A stretch of 64,000 bases of DNA from a bacterium HR15 (GTDB lineage: Bacteria > Armatimonadota > Fimbriimonadia > Fimbriimonadales > GBS-DC): positions 1 through 64,000 of the forward strand of contig BEHR01000017.1 of the NCBI GenBank assembly GCA_002898555.1. Direction: 5' to 3'. Positions 28,139 through 36,267 of this stretch are shown in pieces. A program made the translations under genes and the position numbers. Within the stretch, counting starts at the first letter, position 1. Every line of letters starts with the position of its first letter. The notes below the pieces were generated by a model, which saw only the letters and a list, made by a program, of their open reading frames with translations, was not told the DNA's origin and did no database searches.

Positions 28139-29160
28139 GAGGCTGTTCGAAAAATCGGGGGCATCGGGTATAAAACACCCGATGAAGCGTCGCTACCCGA
28201 ACCACGCCACCCTCACCACCTTGTCTGTGAAATGCATCTACACCCTCGTCCAACGCTTCTGCCAACAACACCCCCTCCCACCAAAACGCGGACGACCCCC
28301 CAAATACCCCGAACCGCTTATGCTCACCCTGCTCTTGCTCAGCGTGCGCGAACACGCCTCCTCCCGACGCCTGCTTTTCACGCTTGCCCCCGAACGCCTG
28401 CCCGACCACCCGCTGCCTGCCTGAGGCATCCTCGTCTCCCGCTTCCATCCTCTTACGGATGAACGCCTGCCCCAACTGCTGAACTGGCTCGCCCCGCAGG
28501 GCATCGCCGCCGAGCCAGCGACCACCGAAACGCCGTGTGCCTTTGGGGACGGCATGGGCGTGGGGTAGGCAGGGGTATTTTTCGCGCAGTACTTGCGGGG
28601 GACAGCGGGGCGTCGGCAGCGTTCGCATGGGAAGGCGGTGGCGTTGGGGTATGGGCAAGGTGGGCGGGTAGGGGGGGTGGGGCTGTCGTTGAGGAGGCGT
28701 ATGCGGATGCGGGGCGGTGGTTGCGGGCGTGGGTGGGGCGTTAGGGTCGGGGTGGGTTGGCGGTGGGCACTGTGTTGGTGGGAGACAGGTTGTATGGGTA
28801 TCGGGCGAGGTTGTGGAAGCGTTTGGAGGAGGTGGGGTGGCTGCCTGTGGCGCGTGTGGAGGCAGGTTTGCGTCAGCCGGTGCGTTCGGCTGCGCGGTGG
28901 CGGGCGCGTTTGCGTGCGGAGGGGTATGGGTGGGCGTTGGGGGCGCGTTATCGGATAGAGCTGGTGTTTGGTTGTGTGAAAGGGGCATATGGGGGTGTGT
29001 GGCGTTCGCGTTCGTGGGTGGGTGCTTGTGTGTGGGTGTGGGGGCTGTTTGTGCGGTGGAGCGTGGTGGGTTTGGTGCGTGTGCTTGGGGATGGTTCTGA
29101 TGGTTTTCTTGTAGGTTGTGTGTGGGTGATGGGATTCTGGGTGATTTTTCGAACACCCTC
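28139..29160 (+). mobile_element. Decayed insertion sequence with ~18-bp terminal inverted repeats
   Basis: Left end GAGGCTGTTCGAAAAATC (28139-28156), right end GATTTTTCGAACACCCTC (29143-29160), reverse complements with one mismatch; about 1.02 kb. Outside the ends the flanks AGGGAGTAAGA (28130-28140) and TCTTACTCCCT (29161-29171) are also inverted copies, so the symmetric unit may be longer. It encodes a broken DDE transposase. No direct target duplication is seen. Confidence 0.75.
28182..29110 (+). pseudogene. Broken DDE transposase (IS4/IS5-like)
   Basis: The N-terminal part from ATG 28182 (MKRRYPNHATLTTL) ends at TGA 28422. The frame resumes with GILVSRFHPLTDERL and FGDGMGVG, the likely first catalytic Asp region, to TAG near 28564. 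The C-terminal part is in another frame (from about 28757) and has GDRLYGYRARLWKRLEE and GARYRIELVFGCVKGAYGG, the typical final motif with Arg/Glu/Lys. Two stops and at least one frameshift make it non-functional. The first half is C-rich and the second half G-rich on the same strand, an abrupt skew change near 28540. Confidence 0.75.
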
Positions 29161-29170
29161 TCTTACTCCC

Positions 29171-29200
29171 TTGACAAACGCTCTCTCGATGGGGTATAAT
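29171..29200 (+). promoter_or_regulatory. Sigma70-type promoter and leader hairpin for the copper-radical-oxidase-like gene
   Basis: TTGACA (29171-29176), 18 bases, TATAAT (29195-29200), exact consensus, just outside the IS right end. CCTGC/GCAGG (29208-29228) forms a leader hairpin, followed by GAGGAGG and ATG 29256. Confidence 0.85.
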
Positions 29201-29255
29201 AAAATTACCTGCGGTGAAAAAAAGCAGGCAACCCTTTGTGAGGAGGTACTAAACA

Positions 29256-29334
29256 ATGAGAGGCTTGGCGTTGGTGATGCGCGATGCCCTTCAGCACAGG
29301 AGCGCGGGGGGGGGCAGACTGGCGCGCGTGGCGT
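29256..29334 (+). other. Out-of-frame start and G9 tract upstream of the oxidase gene
   Basis: The best start (ATG 29256 after GAGGAGG) opens a frame MRGLALVMRDALQ... that stops at TAG about 29332-29334. A run of nine G (29306-29314) lies inside it. One extra G would join this start in frame with the downstream signal peptide and oxidase. The tract is thus a possible slippage switch, a frameshift mutation, or a sequencing error. Confidence 0.6.
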
Positions 29335-29374
29335 AGGCGTTCCCCGCACTTCGACGCGTCTACAAGGACTGGCT

Positions 29375-32047
29375 ATGTGGCTCTGCGCACAAATTTTTCT
29401 CCCTGTGCATCTTTCTGCCCAGAACGAAGCGCAGTTGGGCAGATGGGACCGCCTCTATTTTTTCGATGGTTCTACCAGCCATGTCGTGTTATGGCGGTAC
29501 AACGCAGCGGAGTGGAGCGACCAAGATCAAGCGCGAGGTAATTATGCCCCTTCTGGTGCGTGGCTCACGGTTTATGGTATTCATGCGGCATTGCTACCGA
29601 TGACAGGGGATACCCCGCAACACGGTTGGGTGATATTGTGGGGTTATGGGCGTCACAGCCCACGCCGCACCGATTCAGGGTTCGAGCGCGTGCATCGGCG
29701 CGATGCGGAACCCTTCTATTTTGGGGATTACTTCTTCTGTTTTGAACATGATCGCGATCCAGGCACCCCACCCCTCTGCTGTTGGGATCATGATAACAAT
29801 CCAGAGACTCCACCTATCTGCTGGAATTACTATCTCAATCCGGTCGCCCTTACCCCCGTGCTAGTGTGGTATCCAGCGGATGGGGTTCTGGACTCCATCG
29901 AAGGCTATCACTTTGCGGACAAGAGAGAGGCTTATGGCTATGTGCGTTATCTGTTTGACAAGGATTCTTGGGCGAGCAGCACGGCACAGTGGCCAGTGTA
30001 CGACCTCTTTTGTGCAGGGCACGCCTTCCTGCCCGATGGACGCCTCTTTATAGCAGGGGGCAATACCGGCTTCTACAACAATCTGTTACCTGTTTCGAAC
30101 GAGGGGAGTGTTGGTCCTGGCGGTTTACGGCTGTTTACCCTTTTTGAGAGTAGTCGGTTCACTCGGAGCGGACTGGATGCGCAATTAGGCGTTCCAAACA
30201 CGGCGAATGGGCTGTGGCGAGTGTATGAACCGGTGCAACGTGATGCAGATATTCCGCCGGAACCGCGCTGGTATCCGAGCGTGGTGGCGTTGCCCAGCGG
30301 CAGAATCTTGATTGTTGGAGGTATCCGGTTTCCTTCGGAGCTAACAGCGCCACTCACACCTTTCGATTTACTTAATCCGGAGGGTGGTGACCGAGAAGGA
30401 GAAACATGGTACTTTGAATGGTTTGATCCCTGCACAGACCAGTATGGGCGTGCCAACAACGGCTTTCGCGACATCCCTGTTCCTTTCCGCACAGATTTGG
30501 GGCGCACTTATCCGCGCCTGCAACTGGTATCCTTTTGGGATGGAAGTCAGGTGCAGGCACGAGTGGTATCTACAGGACCAGGGCGGCTCACTTACGCCTT
30601 AGCCAATCTGGACGCCCTGAGTTCAGGATGGTACTCACATTCATGGTGGCCGAGGCGTGAGGTGAGTCGTGGAGCGGGTACCTCCGTATTATTGCCCACT
30701 CCCTGGCGCAATCCTTCGAACCTCGCGCAGCAGGTACTCAATAGGGTAATAGCCATCGGTGGAGCAACCGGTGGCTTAGCGGTACCGTCCACCGAAATCA
30801 TGACCTTTGGCGGGAGTGGCGATCCCGTCAACGACACGCTTTCAATTGTTTCCGGTCCGCCAATGGCGCGTGCACGTGCCCATCTGAATGCGGTGCTACT
30901 TCCTACAGGTGAAATCTTGGTGATAGGTGGAGTTGTACAGACGGAGGCATGGTCATATCCTGATAGTGTGGTCTACGAGACCGAGATTTACACACCACCC
31001 CGTGAGAACGAGCAAGGGCAGGGCAGCTGGCGACAGGTAGCATTCGCGCTGCAGGATGACAAGGATGCAGACGGCATCAGGGATGGCACCCGTGTGTATC
31101 ACTCAACTGCCTTGCTGCTGCCCGATGGACGGGTGTTGACCGCGGGTTCCTCTGACACAGATGCGAATGGGACTCGGGTGAACAACTATGTGCCGATGAT
31201 TTACTCGCCCCCCTATCTGTTCAAACCCGATGGCTCCCCACGCGGGGCAAACGACCGTCCGCGCATTCTCCTGATCAACCCCGACCCGACAGAGCTGGAC
31301 TACCAGCAGGTGTTCAAGGTAACCTATGCGCTCTCCAACGAAGGGGCAGCCATCCGTTCGGTGGTGCTGGTGCGTCCCGGCTCAGTAACCCACTCGATCA
31401 ACTTTGAGCAGCGCCTGGTGCGGCTGCACTTTGGGGTGGCGTCCTCTAATGTGCTGCATATCACGGCGCCGTGGGATCCCGCGATTGCGCCGCCGGGGTG
31501 GTATATGCTCTTTCTGGTGGACGCGAACGGGGTGCCCTCTGAGGCGGCGTGGGTGCGCTTGAAAGGGTGTGGCTTGCAGGCAACGCAGCTCACGGTGACG
31601 CTGGAAGGGATGCAGGGCATCAGCGCGGAACAGGCGGAGGCGATAGAGAGCGAGCCGATGACGCTGGAGTTTCGGAATGCGACGACGGGAGCGACGATAG
31701 CGAGTTACACCTTGCCGATGGCTCGCCCTGATGAGCAGGGGCGGGTGGTGCTGCGGTTGTGGAGCGACCTGCCCGCGGGGGTGTACGAGCTGTATGTACA
31801 TCCCTATCGTTCGTGGCTGGGTCGGCGGGTGCGGCTAAGTTGGCAGCCGGGTGGTCGCTATGCGCTGGTGTTGCGGAATGGGGATGTGGTGAAGGATAAC
31901 TTGGTGGATGTGGTGGACTTGGTGGCGGTGTTGGAGCGTCAAGGTGCGACGGGTCTTAGTGAGGCGGATGTGAACTGCGATGGTGTGGTGGACGCGGAGG
32001 ATGCGGCGTTGGTGGCGACGAATGTGGGCACTCGGGGCGATGAGTGA
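29375..32047 (+). CDS. Secreted galactose/glyoxal oxidase-like copper radical enzyme with dockerin-like C-terminus
   Basis: 890 residues from ATG 29375, which has AAGGA six bases upstream. A longer N-terminus from ATG 29256 needs a one-base insertion in a G9 tract. Short signal-like start (MWLCAQIFLPVHLSAQ). Kelch-type propeller at about 200-610, then a galactose-oxidase-like early-set (DUF1929) domain at about 610-730. All copper-radical residues of galactose oxidase have counterparts: Cys213 (LFCAGH), Tyr300 (PRWYPS), Tyr575-His576 (RVYHSTALLLPDGR) and His673 (SVTHSINFEQR). Family members oxidise primary alcohols or aldehydes and make H2O2. The C-terminus has two EF-hand-like loops (DNLVDVVDLVAVL, DVNCDGVVDAEDA). 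Probably extracellular. Confidence 0.85.
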   Translation: MWLCAQIFLPVHLSAQNEAQLGRWDRLYFFDGSTSHVVLWRYNAAEWSDQDQARGNYAPSGAWLTVYGIHAALLPMTGDTPQHGWVILWGYGRHSPRRTDSGFERVHRRDAEPFYFGDYFFCFEHDRDPGTPPLCCWDHDNNPETPPICWNYYLNPVALTPVLVWYPADGVLDSIEGYHFADKREAYGYVRYLFDKDSWASSTAQWPVYDLFCAGHAFLPDGRLFIAGGNTGFYNNLLPVSNEGSVGPGGLRLFTLFESSRFTRSGLDAQLGVPNTANGLWRVYEPVQRDADIPPEPRWYPSVVALPSGRILIVGGIRFPSELTAPLTPFDLLNPEGGDREGETWYFEWFDPCTDQYGRANNGFRDIPVPFRTDLGRTYPRLQLVSFWDGSQVQARVVSTGPGRLTYALANLDALSSGWYSHSWWPRREVSRGAGTSVLLPTPWRNPSNLAQQVLNRVIAIGGATGGLAVPSTEIMTFGGSGDPVNDTLSIVSGPPMARARAHLNAVLLPTGEILVIGGVVQTEAWSYPDSVVYETEIYTPPRENEQGQGSWRQVAFALQDDKDADGIRDGTRVYHSTALLLPDGRVLTAGSSDTDANGTRVNNYVPMIYSPPYLFKPDGSPRGANDRPRILLINPDPTELDYQQVFKVTYALSNEGAAIRSVVLVRPGSVTHSINFEQRLVRLHFGVASSNVLHITAPWDPAIAPPGWYMLFLVDANGVPSEAAWVRLKGCGLQATQLTVTLEGMQGISAEQAEAIESEPMTLEFRNATTGATIASYTLPMARPDEQGRVVLRLWSDLPAGVYELYVHPYRSWLGRRVRLSWQPGGRYALVLRNGDVVKDNLVDVVDLVAVLERQGATGLSEADVNCDGVVDAEDAALVATNVGTRGDE

Positions 32048-32112
32048 AGCAGCGCGGGGGAGGGGTGTTTACCCCTCTCCTGCACTGACACAAACAACGG
32101 AATGGTAGAGCG

Positions 32113-33237
32113 ATGCGGAGCTGGGCAATCGGGATGGGACTGATTGGAATACTGAGCTGGAGCAGCGGCTCTGCTGAGCGGCTGATTGTGATTACAGACG
32201 GCCCGTCGCTATACGCTACCGCGACTTCTTACCTGAAGCTCTCCCGAGATGGGCGGGTGTTGTTGGGCACTACCGTATCTTCTCCCTCGGGTTACCCTAT
32301 CATCTGGACAGAAGCCGAGGGCTGGCGCTATTTACGGGCGGATGGCGGACTGACACGCAACCGACAGGAAGCCATGCGGAGCAACTTTGCCTGGCATATC
32401 GCTTATGATGGCTCGGTGATAGTGGGGGGGAATCCGGCCTACCGCTGGCAGCAGGGCATAGGTGTGGATTATTCATTGCCACCTTCCGATGTCCCGTGGA
32501 TAGCCACGGAGGCGACCGCCGTGTCATGGGATGGCCAAGTAATTTATGGTGTTGGGCGGGATTTGTCCAATCGGCTGATTGGCTGGCGGTGGCGGAATGG
32601 AGTGGCAGAACAAGTGCCCATAATAGGAGCGTGGGACTGCTCTGCAGACGGCTCATGCGCCGTAAATCCTCAGGGACGCTGGTGTGAGGACCGGGGCTGG
32701 AGCGGGCCTGGTGGGGTCGCTATCTCAGCAGATGGACGGGTAGTGGTGAATCGAAACTGGCGCTGGATGGAAGGACGCGGGTATGAACTGGTTGGTGGGT
32801 GGGCGTTCACGCTGTCGGGCGATGGACGGATAGTAGCTGGCGCCGTTGATTTGCCACCAGATTATATCGAAACATCGGCATTCTGGTGGCGAGAGGGAAT
32901 AGGCTTTGAGGACCTAAATTATACCTACCGGAACTTGTTAGGGGACCGGTATCGACTGGAACGGGTGCTCTGGATGTCGGCGGATGGGCGCTATTTGATG
33001 GGCATCGGTGAACGCAAAGAGGCGGATGGACGCTGGTATGGCATGATATATATTTTGGATACACAGGGGCGTGGGGATGTAGACAGGGATGGCTGCATCG
33101 ACGACGCCGACCTGCTGGCGGTGCTGTTCGCGTTTGGGCGGGTTGGCTCAGACCTGTCGGAAGACGTGAATGGGGACGGAGTGGTGGAGATACAAGATCT
33201 GCTGGAGGTGTTGTTCTACCTTGGCAACGGGTGCTGA
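32113..33237 (+). CDS. Secreted HAF-like repeat protein with dockerin-like C-terminus
   Basis: 374 residues. Signal peptide (GMGLIGILSWSSGSA). The body at about 30-310 has diverged repeats with DGRVLLGTTV, DGSVIVGGNPAYRW, DGQVIYGVGRD, DGRIVAGAVDL and DGRYLMGIGER. It is thus related to the HAF protein at 26260 but with weaker repeats. It ends with DVDRDGCIDDADLLAVLF and DVNGDGVVEIQDLLEVLF. It lies 65 bases after the oxidase gene on the same strand and may share its transcript. The function is unknown; export and surface attachment are likely. Confidence 0.85.
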   Translation: MRSWAIGMGLIGILSWSSGSAERLIVITDGPSLYATATSYLKLSRDGRVLLGTTVSSPSGYPIIWTEAEGWRYLRADGGLTRNRQEAMRSNFAWHIAYDGSVIVGGNPAYRWQQGIGVDYSLPPSDVPWIATEATAVSWDGQVIYGVGRDLSNRLIGWRWRNGVAEQVPIIGAWDCSADGSCAVNPQGRWCEDRGWSGPGGVAISADGRVVVNRNWRWMEGRGYELVGGWAFTLSGDGRIVAGAVDLPPDYIETSAFWWREGIGFEDLNYTYRNLLGDRYRLERVLWMSADGRYLMGIGERKEADGRWYGMIYILDTQGRGDVDRDGCIDDADLLAVLFAFGRVGSDLSEDVNGDGVVEIQDLLEVLFYLGNGC

Positions 33238-33270
33238 GGTGCGGGGTATACTCCTGCCTGGAGGCGGGCT

Positions 33271-34506
33271 ATGCAGACGGTGGAAGGATATGAACCCCTT
33301 GCAGAACGGCTAACGCGACAGGGCATCGACCTGAATCGGGTCAAGGCACTGCTAAAAGCACAGCAGATTGAAACGCCCTCGTGGGGCTATGGCAACTCCG
33401 GCACGCGCTTTAAAGTATTCGCTTACCCAGGCGCGGCACGCAATATCTATGAGAAACTCGCTGACGCTGCCGTTGTGCATCGATTCACGGGCGTCTGCCC
33501 CACGGTCGCCATCCACATCCCGTGGGACAAGGTGGACGACTGGCAGGGGCTGTGCCAGTATGCGGCGGAGTTAGGCGTGCGCATCGGCGCGGTGAACCCG
33601 AACCTGTTCCAGGACGACGAGTACAAACTGGGCAGTCTGTGCCATCCGGACGCAGAAGTGCGTCGCCGCGCGGTTGAGCATGTGCGCGAATGCATCGAGA
33701 TTGCTCAGCAGGTCAACTCGCACCTCATCAGCCTGTGGCTGGCAGACGGCACGAACTACCCTGGTCAAGACGACTTTCGTGCGCGGAAGCACCGCCTGCA
33801 ACAGTGCCTGGAGGAAATCTATCGCGCCCTGCCTACCCGCACGCGCTTGCTTATCGAATACAAATTCTTTGAACCCGCCTTTTATCACACTGACCTGCCC
33901 GACTGGGGGGTTGCCTACCTGATGGCGAATCGGCTGGGCGAACGAGCACAGGTGCTGGTGGACACGGGACACCACCCACAGGGCGCAAATATCGAGCATA
34001 TCGTCGCGCTGCTATTGGACGAGGGCAAACTCGGTGGCTTCCACTTCAACAATCGCAAGTATGCCGATGATGACCTTATCGTCGGTTCTATCAACCCGTT
34101 CGAGATGTTCTTGATTTTTAATGAGCTGGTCGCCGCGGCGGAGGACCCGCGCACGGCTACCTGTGCGCAAAATGTCGCCTATATGATCGATCAGTCGCAC
34201 AATATCGAGCCGAAAATCGAAGCGATGATTCTGTCCGTGATGAATATTCAGATGGCATACGCGAAGGCGTTGATTGTGGATCGGGCGCGCCTGCGTGAGG
34301 CGCAGGCAGCGGGCGAGGTGCTGCAGGCGCATCGGGTACTCCAGCAGGCGTACGAAACGGATGTGCGTCCGCTACTGGCGCAGGTGCGTGTGGAGATGGG
34401 GCTGGAGCCTGACCCGCTAAAAGCGTTCCGACGCAGCGGCTATGCCGAAAAGGTCGCCCGCGAACGCGGCACAGAGGCAGCAGGTTCGGGATATCCGGGG
34501 GCATAA
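33271..34506 (+). CDS. rhaI: L-rhamnose isomerase (Pseudomonas/RhaI type)
   Basis: 411 residues from ATG 33271 with GGAGG seven bases upstream and TATACT at 33247. TIM-barrel isomerase converting L-rhamnose to L-rhamnulose. The metal ligands of the P. stutzeri enzyme are matched: Glu196 (LIEYKFFEP), Asp231 and His234 (VDTGHH), His258, Asp266 and Asp268 ([11 protein letters not shown]), with Asp307 as a further candidate. The rhamnulose-using enzyme gene lies at 36268, after an intervening two-gene cassette that starts 17 bases after this stop. A cytoplasmic catabolic role is expected. Confidence 0.92.
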   Translation: MQTVEGYEPLAERLTRQGIDLNRVKALLKAQQIETPSWGYGNSGTRFKVFAYPGAARNIYEKLADAAVVHRFTGVCPTVAIHIPWDKVDDWQGLCQYAAELGVRIGAVNPNLFQDDEYKLGSLCHPDAEVRRRAVEHVRECIEIAQQVNSHLISLWLADGTNYPGQDDFRARKHRLQQCLEEIYRALPTRTRLLIEYKFFEPAFYHTDLPDWGVAYLMANRLGERAQVLVDTGHHPQGANIEHIVALLLDEGKLGGFHFNNRKYADDDLIVGSINPFEMFLIFNELVAAAEDPRTATCAQNVAYMIDQSHNIEPKIEAMILSVMNIQMAYAKALIVDRARLREAQAAGEVLQAHRVLQQAYETDVRPLLAQVRVEMGLEPDPLKAFRRSGYAEKVARERGTEAAGSGYPGA

Positions 34507-34523
34507 AGGTAAAATAGATTGCG

Positions 34524-35696
34524 ATGCACATCGAGCGTTTGCGTATTAAAAATTTTCGGAGCTTTCGCGAGGTGGAGATTGCCCTGCCATCGCTTAGCGT
34601 GGTTGTTGGGGCGAATGCCTCGGGCAAGTCTAATTTCGTGCAACTATTCCGTTTTCTGCGCGACCTGGCGCGTGAGGGACTGGATAATGCGGTTGCGCTG
34701 CAAGGCAGCATCGACTATCTGCGCAATCTGAGAATCGGACACAGCGAGCCATTGGAGATAGCAGTCAGCGTATCCGATAACAGTCGACCGTTCAAACTTG
34801 ATTATGAGCTTCGTCTGGTGTTCTTCAAGCGCAAGAAGGGCTTTCGCATAGAGCGGGAAGCGTTTCGCTACGAAGGTCCAGAATTTTCTTCTTTGGGGCA
34901 CCCGTCTGGGGCGGAGAAGAAAATGCTGCAGCTCATTGTTGAAAGGCAGCACGAGCGAATGACCGTCAAAATCGTTCCAGAGCCGCACCATCGCCCGCCT
35001 CGTATCTTGTTTCCTGACAGAATAGAGCGTGATCGCTCTATTCTGCCTTTCCTTCCAGGATTCGGCGTGTGGCTATTCGCAGGCATCGCGATCTACGACC
35101 TGAATCCCAAAACCCTGAAACAAGCGACTCCTTTAAAAGGTCGTGCCTCTTTGGAGGAGGACGGTAGCAATTTGGCCGTGGTACTACGCGAGATTCTGCG
35201 GCATAAAGAATCCCGTCAGGAGTTGCTTGCTCATCTACAGCATTTCCTCCCGTTTATTGAGGACATCCGAGTGCAATCCCTTGTTGACCGATCCCTGTTT
35301 GTCCAGATGTACGAAAGATACCTGCATGACCGACCTGTGCCGAGCACGCTTCTCTCAGACGGCACCATAGAGCTGGTTGCCTTGACTATTGCCCTCTACT
35401 TTATGCCAGGCAGCATCATCGTGCTTGAGGAACCCGACCGTAATCTGCACCCTATCCTGATTTCGCGCCTGATGGAGATGTTTCAAGAAGTTTCTCGTAC
35501 AAAGCAGGTCATCTTCACGACTCACAATCCGGAAGTGGTGCGACATACCCCTCTGGAGAGTTTATTGCTGGTTTCTCGCGATGGAGATGGGTTCTCAATT
35601 ATTACGCGCCCTGCCGAGCAAAACATGGTGAAAACCTTTCTGGAACAGGAACTGGGACTGGAAGAACTGTTCGTCGAAAACCTTCTGGGGGCGTAG
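34524..35696 (+). CDS. AAA/ABC-type ATPase (AAA_15/AAA_21, OLD/SMC-like), candidate defence ATPase
   Basis: 390 residues. The N-terminal IERLRIKNFRSFREVEI is typical of RecF/OLD-like ATPases. Walker A is GANASGKSN (29-37). Signature loop LLSDGT at 276-281. Walker B IIVLEEPD with Glu302/Glu303. The switch His is in TTHNPEV (333). It has no C-terminal TOPRIM of its own; that function seems to be supplied by the next gene, whose ATG is 3 bases after the stop. Such ATPase plus TOPRIM pairs are common in phage defence. A -10-like TAAAAT lies 11 bases before the ATG, so the pair may have its own promoter. Confidence 0.88.
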   Translation: MHIERLRIKNFRSFREVEIALPSLSVVVGANASGKSNFVQLFRFLRDLAREGLDNAVALQGSIDYLRNLRIGHSEPLEIAVSVSDNSRPFKLDYELRLVFFKRKKGFRIEREAFRYEGPEFSSLGHPSGAEKKMLQLIVERQHERMTVKIVPEPHHRPPRILFPDRIERDRSILPFLPGFGVWLFAGIAIYDLNPKTLKQATPLKGRASLEEDGSNLAVVLREILRHKESRQELLAHLQHFLPFIEDIRVQSLVDRSLFVQMYERYLHDRPVPSTLLSDGTIELVALTIALYFMPGSIIVLEEPDRNLHPILISRLMEMFQEVSRTKQVIFTTHNPEVVRHTPLESLLLVSRDGDGFSIITRPAEQNMVKTFLEQELGLEELFVENLLGA

Positions 35697-35699
35697 CCG

Positions 35700-36212
35700 A
35701 TGCCGGTTTGGTTCCTTGTGGAAGGTGACGCAGATGCAGAGTTCATTGAAAGGATTATCGCCCCCGCAGCCGCTCTGCAGATTCGAATCTATCGCTATGC
35801 GCGGAAACCAAAGCAGACACGCCAAGCGGTTATCCACAGCCTCCACAGTATGGAGACACGCTACTACATCCTTGTAGACCAAAACCATCGCCCATGCATT
35901 ACAGCATGCCGTGACCATATCAGGGAGCAGTTCGGTCAGGTCGTGGATACATCGTGTATTATCGTGGTTGCGCGATCTATCGAGGCGTGGTATCTGGCAG
36001 GATATACAGGGACCTCGCCCCTCTTGAGAGGGCTTGCCATTTCCACCCACACCAACTCCATCGATAAACAGCAGTTTGAACAAAAGATACAAGCAATCAG
36101 AAAATCGCCTACTCTAGCGAGATCGGAAATGCTTAATCACTACGATCTAACCTATGGGCGCCAGCGGAACCGCTCGCTGGATTATTTCTGCCACAAACTG
36201 GGCATACCCTAA
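35700..36212 (+). CDS. TOPRIM/DUF4276-like protein, partner of the upstream ATPase
   Basis: 170 residues. Begins PVWFLVEGDADAEFIERII with Glu8 in a TOPRIM-type beta strand-loop. Later it has YYILVDQNHRP (acidic strand) and VARSIEAWYLAG (the SxExW motif seen in DUF4276-type proteins). TOPRIM folds cut or join nucleic acids using Mg. The ATG follows the ATPase stop by 3 bases, so the two are coupled. Assignment to DUF4276 is from motif memory and not from a search. A nuclease effector activated by the ATPase is the likely role, by analogy with PARIS-like systems. Confidence 0.65.
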   Translation: MPVWFLVEGDADAEFIERIIAPAAALQIRIYRYARKPKQTRQAVIHSLHSMETRYYILVDQNHRPCITACRDHIREQFGQVVDTSCIIVVARSIEAWYLAGYTGTSPLLRGLAISTHTNSIDKQQFEQKIQAIRKSPTLARSEMLNHYDLTYGRQRNRSLDYFCHKLGIP

Positions 36213-36254
36213 GCCGCTGCCACCGCCTTTGCTGATTGCTTTCAAACAGGCTGG

Positions 36255-36260
36255 TATAAT
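36255..36260 (+). promoter_or_regulatory. -10 element before rhaD
   Basis: TATAAT at 36255-36260 lies 8 bases before GTG 36268; no clear -35 is seen. It suggests rhaD has its own promoter after the inserted pair and may be leaderless. Confidence 0.45.
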
Positions 36261-36267
36261 CTCTGCG

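Noticed and set aside
28128-29156. Long minus-strand open frame rich in Pro, Thr and His
   Set aside because: It is the antisense of the broken transposase; its composition only reflects the base skew of that element.
29171-29258. Oxidase gene starting far upstream at 28757
   Set aside because: That open frame runs in from the transposase remnant; the promoter and ribosome site lie after it.
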